DNA from: Marinobacter nanhaiticus D15-8W
GTDB lineage: Bacteria > Pseudomonadota > Gammaproteobacteria > Pseudomonadales > Oleiphilaceae
Reading direction: 5' to 3'
DNA length: 64,000 bases
NCBI RefSeq assembly: GCF_036511935.1
Contig: NZ_AP028878.1
Span: 558,001 to 622,000, forward strand
Shown: in pieces, positions 43,136 through 51,236 of the stretch
How positions within the stretch are numbered: the first letter of the stretch is position 1
Layout: each line of letters begins with the position of its first letter
The notes under the pieces: model-generated
What the model saw: only the letters and a program-made list of their open reading frames with translations
The model's database searches: none
What the model was told of the DNA's origin: nothing
Position numbers and translations under genes: made by a program

Positions 43136-44254
43136 ATGGATGGGCAAGCACGGAAAACGCAGACGAACCGGCGTCGCGGCGCGCTCGCACTCCTGGCTGG
43201 ACTGACCTTATTGGCCAGCGTGGGGCAGGCTGCAGCGGCGTGCCTGGACGCTGGTAACCTGCGCGGCGTCAATCTCGCCGGCGCCGAATTCAATAGCAAG
43301 AAGCGTCCTGGAGTGATGTACCAGGACTACACCTACCCCAGTGCCAGCGAAATCGACTACTACGCGAAAAAGGGCGTGAACGCGATTCGTCTGCCGGTCC
43401 GTTGGGAACGCGTGCAGCGTGAGCTATACGCCGAACTGAACGACCAGGAGATGAACGCAATCAGCAAGACGCTCGGCCTGGCCAGGGACAGGGGGATCTG
43501 CCTCATCCTCGATATCCATAACTACGGTCTGTATAACGGCAATCCCATCGGGTCGTCAGACGTCCCCGTGGATGCCTTTCATGACCTCTGGCTCAAGATT
43601 GCGGACGAGCTGGGTGATCCCGAGTATCTCGCGCTCGATCTGATGAATGAGCCGTTCAAACTCGAAATCGCCACCTGGAGCGACATTGCACAAAGCACGG
43701 TCACAGCGCTTCGTGATGCACAGGCCAAGCAGTTGATATTTGTTGCAGGAGGCCGCTGGAGCGGCGTTCACGAGTGGAATAAGACGTTTTCCGGAACTAG
43801 TAATGCCCAGGCGTTCGCCGACTTGCGAGACCCCCTTGATCGTACGGTTCTCGAGGTCCATCAGTACGCCGACGAGTACTATTCCGGCACCAAGGAAGTC
43901 TGTCATCCGCCCGACCATTTCAACCCGATGTTCGAGTCCATCGAGCAGTGGGCGCAGACCAACGGCCAGCAGCTTTTCCTGGGCGAGTTCGGCGTGCCGG
44001 CGTCCGAGCAGTGCCTGGCTTCCCTGGAGCGCATGCTCAGCCTGATGGGTAACACCAACGTCTGGCGTGGCTGGACCTACTGGGCCGGTGGCGCCTGGTG
44101 GGGTGACTACTTCCTGTCCATCGCACCTCAGGATGGTCAGGACTCGGCGCAAATGGATGTGGTCGAACCTTTCCTGGAGGCGAACAGATGCCCTGAAGGC
44201 GGTCGAACGGACTGTCCGATGCCACCCCAGGACCTAGAGGTGGATGGCAACTGA
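43136..44254 (+). CDS. Exported GH5-family glycoside hydrolase (cellulase-like)
   Basis: A 372-residue enzyme with an N-terminal export signal ('RRRGALALLAGLTLLASVGQ' then AAAAC; Sec, or possibly Tat because of the Arg run). The GH5 barrel shows 'LRGVNLAGAEF', 'NAIRLPVRWERVQ', 'LILDIHNYG', the acid/base Glu in 'LALDLMNEPFKLE', 'EVHQYADEYYSGT' and the nucleophile Glu in 'LFLGEFGVPAS', so the active site looks intact. It sits inside the transferase operon (2 bp after gumH, TGATG overlap with gumK). A periplasmic endoglucanase could trim the beta-1,4-glucan-type backbone during export, as seen in cellulose and alginate systems. Confidence 0.9.
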   Translation: MDGQARKTQTNRRRGALALLAGLTLLASVGQAAAACLDAGNLRGVNLAGAEFNSKKRPGVMYQDYTYPSASEIDYYAKKGVNAIRLPVRWERVQRELYAELNDQEMNAISKTLGLARDRGICLILDIHNYGLYNGNPIGSSDVPVDAFHDLWLKIADELGDPEYLALDLMNEPFKLEIATWSDIAQSTVTALRDAQAKQLIFVAGGRWSGVHEWNKTFSGTSNAQAFADLRDPLDRTVLEVHQYADEYYSGTKEVCHPPDHFNPMFESIEQWAQTNGQQLFLGEFGVPASEQCLASLERMLSLMGNTNVWRGWTYWAGGAWWGDYFLSIAPQDGQDSAQMDVVEPFLEANRCPEGGRTDCPMPPQDLEVDGN

Positions 44255-45477
44255 TGACGCAAAGGAAGGACGAGGTAATGACGACGATGGCGAGGCGTAT
44301 GCCTGAAGGACAAGATGTGGGGGATGCGCGGGCCGCTGGGGTCGATGACAGCCGGCCCACCTATCTGGTGCTGTCTGCCCACGATTATCGTTCGCCGCGA
44401 AAGGCCAACATTCACTTTATTACCGAGGAACTGGCACGCCGGGGACGCGCGCGATTCTTTTCCCTGCGTTATAGCCGCCTGTCTCGTTATACCGGTGACC
44501 CACGGCTGTCGCTGGACGCTCAGGCAAACCGGGTCGAGCAGCATGAGGGGGTGGACTGCTTCCTCTGGAAGACCCTGCTTCATCCCATCAATACGCGCAG
44601 ACCGTTGCTGCGACCTGCCGAGAGCGTGATGTTTAGCTGGTACGTTGGCGCCGCCGGCAAGACCCTGCGCCAGTGGATGGCCGAAGCTGATGTGATCATC
44701 TTCGAGAGCGGCATCGCGCCGATCTTCTTCGACCTTGCCAAGCGCATCAACCCGTCGGCCGAGACGGTCTATATCGCCTCTGATGATCTGGACACCATCA
44801 ATGTCGCGGACTATGTGAAGCGCACCTTCCAGCGTATCGCACCGCAAATGACCACCATTCGTCTGCCGTCGAAGGCCCTGGCTAAAGCGATGCCTTCTGG
44901 GCCCAATCTCTGTTTTATCCCGCATGGTATCGACCACTCCCTGGTCGAGGCGGCAGGAGAGTCGCCCTACGGTTCCGGCACGCATGCAGTGTCGGTGGGG
45001 TCGATGTTGTTTGACCCGGACTTCTTTATCTACGCGTCCAAACGCTTTCCTGATATCCATTTCCATATTATCGGCTGTGGTCAACCGGCGCGGGAGGAAT
45101 ACGGGGCCAACGTGACGGTCTACGACGAAATGCCGCACCGGGACACGATTCGCTATCTCAAGCACGCCACCTTCGGCATAGCCCCCTATCGATCCTCCCA
45201 GGTACCCGACTACCTCGCGGATACGTCGATGAAGCTGATCCAGTACGACTTTCTCGAGTTGCCCGCGGTTTGTCCCTGGGCCGTGGTGGGTGATTACGAC
45301 ACCCGGATCGGCTATACGCCCGGGGACGATGCGTCGATTGAGAAGGCAATCCTGCAGGCATTGGATGCGCCCCATCGGTCGTCACGCAAGCACCTGGACT
45401 GGAAGGCCGTTACCGACCGTGTCCTGCAGCCACAGGACTATGACGATACACGCATCCGGGAAGGAGCCCCGATATGA
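44254..45477 (+). CDS. gumK: GumK-like glucuronosyltransferase (GT70)
   Basis: A 407-residue protein strongly resembling xanthan GumK: 'YLVLSAHDYRSPRKANIHFI', 'RFFSLRYSRLSRYTGDPRL', 'SDVI'-like 'ADVIIFESGIAPIFF', 'VYIASDDLDTINVADYV', 'AVSVGSMLFDPDFFIYASK', and 'SMKLIQYDFLELPAVCPWAV'. GumK transfers GlcA from UDP-GlcA (beta-1,2) onto the mannose added by GumH; its catalytic Asp lies in the A-S-D motif retained here. The first 30 residues are a low-similarity extension; internal Met codons could be the true start. Start overlaps the GH5 stop (TGATG); end overlaps gumM (ATGA). Confidence 0.93.
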   Translation: MTQRKDEVMTTMARRMPEGQDVGDARAAGVDDSRPTYLVLSAHDYRSPRKANIHFITEELARRGRARFFSLRYSRLSRYTGDPRLSLDAQANRVEQHEGVDCFLWKTLLHPINTRRPLLRPAESVMFSWYVGAAGKTLRQWMAEADVIIFESGIAPIFFDLAKRINPSAETVYIASDDLDTINVADYVKRTFQRIAPQMTTIRLPSKALAKAMPSGPNLCFIPHGIDHSLVEAAGESPYGSGTHAVSVGSMLFDPDFFIYASKRFPDIHFHIIGCGQPAREEYGANVTVYDEMPHRDTIRYLKHATFGIAPYRSSQVPDYLADTSMKLIQYDFLELPAVCPWAVVGDYDTRIGYTPGDDASIEKAILQALDAPHRSSRKHLDWKAVTDRVLQPQDYDDTRIREGAPI

Positions 45478-46235
45478 CCGCGGTAGGTGATGAGATGCTC
45501 CCGTTAGGCGGGCTAAACGTGAAGGCGCTGACCTTTGATGGCCTGGTCCAGAGGATCTATACAGATGTCGATGCAGGCAGGCAGGTCGCGCTGTTTTACG
45601 TCAACAGTAACCTGATCAATAAGTGCGAACCCATTCGGGACGCGTTGAACGGGCCCGATGTGATCATGGTGAATGACGGCATCGCAATGGATCTTGCCAG
45701 TTGGCTGGTGCACCGTCGCCGCTACCCCGAGAACCTTAACGGCACGGATTTTACGCCGGCCCTGCTGGCTGAAAATGCAAACTCCAGCGATCAGCCCTGG
45801 CGTGTCTTTCTCTATGGCAGCAAGCCCGGTATTGCCGAGCAGGCCGCCGAAAAGCTGCGTGAATCGAACGTGCAGGTGGTCGGCACGTGCGACGGCTACA
45901 ACCGGGATAGCGACGCGATCATCGGTGAAATGAATGCGTCAGGCGCGAACGTGGTGTTGGTGGCCATGGGTAACCCGCTGCAGGAACAATGGATCCTGGA
46001 GCATCGCGACAGGCTTGATGCCCGGTTGCTGATAGGTGTCGGCGCGTTGCTGGACTTCCTGGCGGGAGATAAGCCGCGGGCACCGTTGTTGATCCGCCGT
46101 ATGCGCCTGGAGTGGGCATACCGCCTGAGCCTCGAACCGACCCGGCTGTTACGCCGTTATACCCTCGACATGCTGATCTTCCTAGCGCGCTGTAGTCGCC
46201 ACCGCCCTGCCAAGCTTGAGAGGCCGTCGGGGTGA
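45474..46235 (+). CDS. gumM: GumM-like WecG/TagA/CpsF-family glycosyltransferase
   Basis: A 253-residue GT26 enzyme. Signatures are 'IMVNDGIAMDLASWLVHRRR', 'YPENLNGTDFTPALLAENAN', 'VFLYGSKPGIAEQAAEKLRE', 'VVLVAMGNPLQEQWILEHRD' and 'LLIGVGALLDFLAGDKPRAP', then the basic membrane-binding C-terminus 'RRMRLEWAYRLSLEPTRLLR'. In xanthan synthesis GumM adds the second glucose (beta-1,4) to Glc-PP-undecaprenol, giving the cellobiose backbone unit. It is translationally coupled to gumK. Confidence 0.9.
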   Translation: MTAVGDEMLPLGGLNVKALTFDGLVQRIYTDVDAGRQVALFYVNSNLINKCEPIRDALNGPDVIMVNDGIAMDLASWLVHRRRYPENLNGTDFTPALLAENANSSDQPWRVFLYGSKPGIAEQAAEKLRESNVQVVGTCDGYNRDSDAIIGEMNASGANVVLVAMGNPLQEQWILEHRDRLDARLLIGVGALLDFLAGDKPRAPLLIRRMRLEWAYRLSLEPTRLLRRYTLDMLIFLARCSRHRPAKLERPSG

Positions 46236-46332
46236 AACTGACGGCAGAGTCGGTTTCTTTTGCCCTAAACCAAGCTTAGGGAATGTTTGATGGGCACGTG
46301 GGAAGGTCAGTCTTGTTGATGGTAAGGGAACC

Positions 46333-47823
46333 ATGGATCTGAAAAAGCGGCTGGGGTACAGCACGATATGGATGAGTATCGGTGCTACGGGCACCAGTAT
46401 TACAAGCTTTGTCGTCTTTGTTGTGATTTCACGGCTGCTGACCCCGGCGGAGATTGGGTTGGTTGCCTTCACCCTGATACTGGTAGACATCGGTAAGCTG
46501 ATTGCCAATGCCGGCCTGGGCAAGGCGATCGTGCAGGATCCGGAATGCGGCGAGACCTTCGCCTCAACCTGCTTCTACCTGAACCTGATTTTTGCCACCC
46601 TGACGGCGGCATTGTTCTATTTCATCGGCGTACCGCTGGTGGAGGCTTTCTATGATCCTGCCGCCGGCCCCATCCTGCAGGTGTTATGCCTGCTCCTGTT
46701 CCTGGAGGGAGTGAAGGCCGTACACGAGGGTAAGCTGAAGCGCAGCTTTGCCTTCCGTATCATCGCCGCCCGAACCGTTTTCAGTAGCCTGATTTCAGGC
46801 GTGGTCGGGGTCTACATGGCATTTGCCGGGTATGGCGTCTGGGCACTGGTGGCGCAGCAGGTGGTCAATCTCGGGTTGGTCTCTTTGACAACCATCTGGA
46901 TGGCCCGATGGCGTCCGAGTCTTACCTTCTCGGCGGGCCATGCGAGGAAACTGATGCGCTTTTCGTCGCCTTTGCTGGCCGCGCAGCTTATGGGAACGGT
47001 GAGTTCGAAGGTTTACGAACTGCTTGTCGGTATCCTCATTGGTCCGGCCGCTTTGGGATTATTCAAAGTGGGTGGCCGCGCCCTCTACATCCTGCAGGAC
47101 ATTGTTCTCAAACCCTTCGAGCACACCCTGCTGTCGGCCCTGTCGCGCCTGCCCGATACGCCAACCATGGCTCACGCAACCATGCGGGTTATCCGCATGA
47201 GTGCCTATATGACCTTTCCCATCTTTTTCGGTGCCGCGGCCATTGCACCGGATTTCATCGTGCTCGTCTTTGGGCAGAAATGGGAGACCAGCGGGCAACT
47301 CATGACCATTCTCGCATTGGGCATCCCGCCAATGGTGGTCGGGTTTCACATCAAGGATGCACTGACGGCAAAGGGCCATTCGCGCCAAGTGATGAACCTT
47401 GCGGGTGTTATGCTGGCCATAAACGGTGTGTTGGGTCTGAGCACCGTACCTCTGGGATTAACCGCCGCCGCAGTCGGTTTTTCCGCCCGTAATTACATCG
47501 TACTGGTGTTCTACCTGAGGCTGTTCAGGCGAATGATGGGGCAGAGTCCTATGGGTGTGCTGAAGGCTGTAGGGCCTGCATTCACTGCTTCGATAATGAT
47601 GATGTTGCTGGTTATGGGCGTCGGCATGGCCGTGCCGGGCGATGTGCCCACCTATTTCAGCGTGCCCATGATGTGCCTGGCCGGTATCGTTTTCTACCTG
47701 TTGCTGATGGCCACGGCCTTCAAACAGGAGACGAGCAACTTCCTCGACGAAGGTGCAGACATGTTGCCGGCGAAGGTCAAACCCGTGGCTCAGGTTCTTC
47801 AGCGGTTGCTGGGCACGACCTGA
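46333..47823 (+). CDS. Lipid-linked oligosaccharide flippase (Wzx/GumJ-like)
   Basis: A 496-residue membrane protein with about 14 TM helices of the polysaccharide transporter (MOP) superfamily: 'YSTIWMSIGATGTSITSFVV', 'VISRLLTPAEIGLVAFTLIL', 'GLGKAIVQDPE', 'RLLFLEGVKAVHEGKLKRSF'-like central region, and 'LGLFKVGGRALYILQDIVLK'. Length matches GumJ (about 500). It should flip the undecaprenyl-PP-linked repeat unit to the periplasm. Last gene of the plus-strand arm; the stop is 78 bp from the end of the convergent minus-strand arm. Confidence 0.88.
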   Translation: MDLKKRLGYSTIWMSIGATGTSITSFVVFVVISRLLTPAEIGLVAFTLILVDIGKLIANAGLGKAIVQDPECGETFASTCFYLNLIFATLTAALFYFIGVPLVEAFYDPAAGPILQVLCLLLFLEGVKAVHEGKLKRSFAFRIIAARTVFSSLISGVVGVYMAFAGYGVWALVAQQVVNLGLVSLTTIWMARWRPSLTFSAGHARKLMRFSSPLLAAQLMGTVSSKVYELLVGILIGPAALGLFKVGGRALYILQDIVLKPFEHTLLSALSRLPDTPTMAHATMRVIRMSAYMTFPIFFGAAAIAPDFIVLVFGQKWETSGQLMTILALGIPPMVVGFHIKDALTAKGHSRQVMNLAGVMLAINGVLGLSTVPLGLTAAAVGFSARNYIVLVFYLRLFRRMMGQSPMGVLKAVGPAFTASIMMMLLVMGVGMAVPGDVPTYFSVPMMCLAGIVFYLLLMATAFKQETSNFLDEGADMLPAKVKPVAQVLQRLLGTT

Positions 47824-47901
47824 CAACACATAAATGGAAAAGGGCAGGTCCCGGAGGGTGGCGTGGCACAGCCCGTCCGGGGAAGGCGCTCCAGTGGACT
47901 T

Positions 47902-49059
47902 CTAGAAGTTGCCCACAAGGCCCAACGAGAATATCCGTGCGGTGTAGTTGCGGTCGTCGATGGGGGAATCCCGTTGCTGCCAGTTGCTATTGAAGCGGAC
48001 GCTGATGGTGTCGGTGAAAGCATAGTCCAGGATCAAAGGGGTCCAGCTGTAGAGCTCTTCATCCCTCGGCGTTCGACCAAAACTATCGTCGAACTCCTGG
48101 AATGCTGCCCGCACGCCGGTTTCCAGGGTAATCTTTGCGGTCCAGTCCCAGGTCATCGATAGCGCGACACGATTCACTTCACTGGGGTTGGTGGAATCTT
48201 CCCCGACGGCGGGTTGTTCATAGCCGTACAGAAACATGAATGCGGTTTTTTCGGTGGCTTGCCAGTCGGTCTGGATGCTGGTTTCCAGGCCCGAGTCCGT
48301 GTTGACCTCACCGTCCCGATTGAAGTAGCCGATGTTGCCCGTCAGCATGGTTTTGCCGGTCATCTGCCATTCAGTTTCGAACGCAACACGCTGGTAGTCG
48401 TAGTCGAGATTCTCGTCGACTTCGGGCAACCCGCCACTTTCCTGGTTGAGATAGTTGCGCTCGCCATCGGTGTATCGCAGCGTCACGGTCGACCCGCGGC
48501 CGGACTGGAACTGGATGCCCGCGTTGTAGTCCTGCTCCTCGTAATCGAGGGATTCGCGATCATCGTTGGAGTGCGTCTGCTCCGCGTCCCGGACGCCACC
48601 GACCAATGCCCAGCCGGTGTAGACCTGGTATTTCAGTGTGGCGCGCTTTTCGTCCCGGTTGATAATGTCCTTGCCTACAAAGTCGATACGTTCGGCGAGG
48701 CGGTCCCGGTAGTCCCAGCCCAGATCGAATTTGAGACGTGAACCTATGAAACCATTCCAACCCAAGCCCCCCCTGTAGAGGGAGGCGTCGAGAAAGTCAC
48801 GCCGTTTATGCCGATAGCGCGCCGCCCCTACGCTGGCGCTCAGCGTTTGACGACTGAACGTCTTGTTGTAAGCCGCGCCCACACTGCCGCGGGTAATCTG
48901 CTCGGAGGATGAACCGGGCTCCCGGTTATAGTTGCTGTCCCAGGTATGGTTGAGGCCTGCATTCACATTGAAGTTGTCCTCTTCGACATCCGTGGCTGCA
49001 ACCGCCTGGGTCGCGCAACAGAGAAGAAGTGTGAGCTGCGAAAACGTATGAGATCTCAT
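47902..49059 (-). CDS. Outer-membrane beta-barrel protein of the exopolysaccharide cluster (EpsL-like)
   Basis: A 385-residue exported protein. From the Met at 49059 a signal peptide (ending 'CATQAVAATD') is followed by many amphipathic strands rich in aromatic residues and a terminal Phe ('SLGLVGNF'), typical of a beta-barrel. The opening 'DNFNVNAGLNHTWDSNYNRE' resembles EpsL-type proteins found in exopolysaccharide clusters. It could form or assist the outer-membrane exit of the polymer, since the export protein lacks a lipobox. It is the last gene of the minus-strand arm. Confidence 0.78.
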   Translation of the reverse strand: MRSHTFSQLTLLLCCATQAVAATDVEEDNFNVNAGLNHTWDSNYNREPGSSSEQITRGSVGAAYNKTFSRQTLSASVGAARYRHKRRDFLDASLYRGGLGWNGFIGSRLKFDLGWDYRDRLAERIDFVGKDIINRDEKRATLKYQVYTGWALVGGVRDAEQTHSNDDRESLDYEEQDYNAGIQFQSGRGSTVTLRYTDGERNYLNQESGGLPEVDENLDYDYQRVAFETEWQMTGKTMLTGNIGYFNRDGEVNTDSGLETSIQTDWQATEKTAFMFLYGYEQPAVGEDSTNPSEVNRVALSMTWDWTAKITLETGVRAAFQEFDDSFGRTPRDEELYSWTPLILDYAFTDTISVRFNSNWQQRDSPIDDRNYTARIFSLGLVGNF

Positions 49060-49192
49060 TCTGACCCTTATTGTTGAGGTACCCCGGCGAACGCTCGTGA
49101 TGTGCGATAGCCGGGGGCGGCCCGAAAACGTGAAAAAATGATGTCGGCGTGCGTTTGGCAACAACACCCTGGAGGGTGCCTATCGACACGCC

Positions 49193-50185
49193 CTAGGGTT
49201 TGCTATCCGCCGCCGTCCGTTTCTGGGTGAGCCGTAGCAGGCGCCTGTACGTCGTACTGGCCCAGAGGAGGAGCTGGGGCAGGGACTGGGACACGAACAG
49301 CAACACACGGGCGGGTAGATAGCCAGACTCCTGGTAGGCATGCCGGTAAAAGGTCCTGGCGTTGTCGAGGTCGCCATCGGCGGCAAAGCGGCTGCCGATC
49401 AGGAAGAGGGACTTGGACAGTTCGCGGCTGGGCGGTTTGGTCAATGCGCCCTGGAGTCCGTAGCGGTCCAGGGGATCGGTGCGACCGTCCAGGCATTCGC
49501 TGTGGCAAAAGACCGCGAAATCCGACAGGTAGCGTTGCAGCAAAAGACGATGCGGATCGGCTGAGACGGAGCCGGGCATCTTGGCATACTTGCGATAGAG
49601 CACATCGTCCAGTACCACGAACTTCGTATGGTAACTCAGGCGGCACCAGAGGTCCCGGTCCTGGGCGCATACGAAGAACGGCCGGTACTTGCCTACTTTG
49701 TAGAAGAGATCGCGGCGGAACATGACTTCGCCATGGTGAAAGGGATTGTGCTTGAGCAAATGTTCCCGCGCGTCGCCGTCAAAGGATGAACCCGTGACGA
49801 AAGGCGGACGGCTGCTTTGCAGTGTCACAATCTCGGAGTGACAGCCGACGACACCGACATCCGGCCGCGTGTCCAGAAGCTGGCTTTGCAGTCGTAGCCG
49901 GTCGGGCAAGGCGGTATCGCCGCTCCCATGGATCGCAATATAGTCGCCGGACGCCTGGTCGATTGCATTGTTGATCGCGTTGACGAAGCCCTGGTTCGGA
50001 GCCGTAATGACACGCGTCCGGTGATCCTCGAACTGTTTGAGCTGTTCGAGCGTGTCGTCAGTCGAGCCATCGTCCACCAACAGGATCTCGTAGTCGTCAT
50101 AGGTCTGGTTCTGCAAACTCTCGGCTGTTTCCTTGACCCATTTTGAACGGTTGTAAAACACCGAGACGACTGAAACGTGCGCCAT
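49193..50185 (-). CDS. GT2-family glycosyltransferase
   Basis: A 330-residue GT-A enzyme: 'VSVVSVFYNRSKWVKETAES' at the start, 'YEILLVDDGSTDDTLEQLKQ', and 'ASGDYIAIHGSGDTALPDRL', in which the metal-binding DxD position reads G-S-G-D. 'FVCAQDRDLWCRLS' supplies the expected acidic/ED-like catalytic motif. A C-terminal segment 'ARVLLFVSQSLPQLLL' is hydrophobic and may attach it to the membrane. It is the only transferase of the minus-strand arm besides gumD and lies next to the MurB- and MurA-like genes, so it may use the sugar they make. Confidence 0.9.
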   Translation of the reverse strand: MAHVSVVSVFYNRSKWVKETAESLQNQTYDDYEILLVDDGSTDDTLEQLKQFEDHRTRVITAPNQGFVNAINNAIDQASGDYIAIHGSGDTALPDRLRLQSQLLDTRPDVGVVGCHSEIVTLQSSRPPFVTGSSFDGDAREHLLKHNPFHHGEVMFRRDLFYKVGKYRPFFVCAQDRDLWCRLSYHTKFVVLDDVLYRKYAKMPGSVSADPHRLLLQRYLSDFAVFCHSECLDGRTDPLDRYGLQGALTKPPSRELSKSLFLIGSRFAADGDLDNARTFYRHAYQESGYLPARVLLFVSQSLPQLLLWASTTYRRLLRLTQKRTAADSKP

Positions 50186-50213
50186 ATCTGCGTTCTCTTT
50201 TAGTGCCTGTTGA

Positions 50214-51230
50214 TCAGTGGCCGAAGGCCGCTTGCTGGAACATCTGCTCGGCTTTCAGGTGGGCCGGGGTGAGCTCGCCCTCCGGTGTCAGGTACCTGAC
50301 TTCGGCTGGCATGTCGTAGCCCGTGTGCTGTTTGACGGTATCCCGAACCTTGTTGATGAGATAGAGGAGATCGCTGGCCGTGGCCTTGCCGTTGTTGACG
50401 ATGAAATTGGCATGCAGGGGGGAGATCTGTGCGCCGCCGTGCTTCATGCCTTTTAGCCCACACTTTTCGATGACCGCGCCAGGCGGACCATACTCGTCAT
50501 ACATGGCAGGGTTGCTCACGAACACGGACCCGCAGTTTGGCAGTTTGCGGGGGAATTTCTGTCGGCGTTGGCGCAGGATGGTAAGCATCGACCGGCGTAT
50601 CGCTTCTGACTCACCTGAGTGGTCGAACTGAAAGCGGGCTTCGAGGATGATTTCGTGGGTGCCCTGGAAGCGCGACGCACGGTAGGCAAAGGTACACGAC
50701 GATTGGTCGTAGTACCGTAATTCGCCCTCGGGCGTCATCGTCGTGACTTCAACGATATTGTCGCCAATGCCCTTACGCTGGCTGCCGCCATTCATGTAGA
50801 TCAAACCGCCCAGGGTACCCGGTATACCGCACACATGTTCGGCACCAGTAAGTCCGGCCCGGGCGACCTGACGAGCGAACTCGGGTACCCATACGCCGGC
50901 CTGGCTCCAGACGCTGTCGCCATCGATACGCATCGAGGCGAACGCGGCACCAAAATGGATGCCGAGAACCCGCAGCCCTTCGTCCGCAAACATGAGATTC
51001 GAGCTGGAACCGATCACCACGTACGGAAGGCCGGCTTCGTTGACAAAGGTCATTAGCTTGCGGACTTCATCCACCGTTCGTGGCGCCACGATGCAGTCTG
51101 CTACTCCTCCGACACGCCATCGGCTGAGGGCCGACAGGTCCACCTGTTCATGGACAGCGCCGGGCAGGATCGACTGCAGGGTAGCCACCGCAGACCTCAA
51201 GTCAGATGATGCTTGGGCAATCGTCTCCAT
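50214..51230 (-). CDS. murB: UDP-N-acetylenolpyruvoylglucosamine reductase (MurB) homologue in the EPS cluster
   Basis: A 338-residue FAD enzyme. FAD-binding landmarks are 'LSRWRVGGVADCIVAPRTVD', 'PYVVIGSSSNLMFADEGLRV', 'AGLTGAEHVCGIPGTLGGLI' and 'FAYRASRFQG'. The C-terminal domain has 'LPNCGSVFVSNP', 'GAVIEKCGLKGMKHGGAQIS' and 'HANFIVNNGKATASDLLYLI'. It reduces the enolpyruvyl ether made by MurA to a lactyl ether (UDP-MurNAc). The sequence looks closer to the short type II class than to the type I class usual in gammaproteobacteria, and it sits 6 bp after the MurA-like gene beside gumD, so it may be a second, EPS-dedicated copy. Whether the organism has another murB cannot be seen here. Confidence 0.88.
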   Translation of the reverse strand: METIAQASSDLRSAVATLQSILPGAVHEQVDLSALSRWRVGGVADCIVAPRTVDEVRKLMTFVNEAGLPYVVIGSSSNLMFADEGLRVLGIHFGAAFASMRIDGDSVWSQAGVWVPEFARQVARAGLTGAEHVCGIPGTLGGLIYMNGGSQRKGIGDNIVEVTTMTPEGELRYYDQSSCTFAYRASRFQGTHEIILEARFQFDHSGESEAIRRSMLTILRQRRQKFPRKLPNCGSVFVSNPAMYDEYGPPGAVIEKCGLKGMKHGGAQISPLHANFIVNNGKATASDLLYLINKVRDTVKQHTGYDMPAEVRYLTPEGELTPAHLKAEQMFQQAAFGH

Positions 51231-51236
51231 GCGCCG

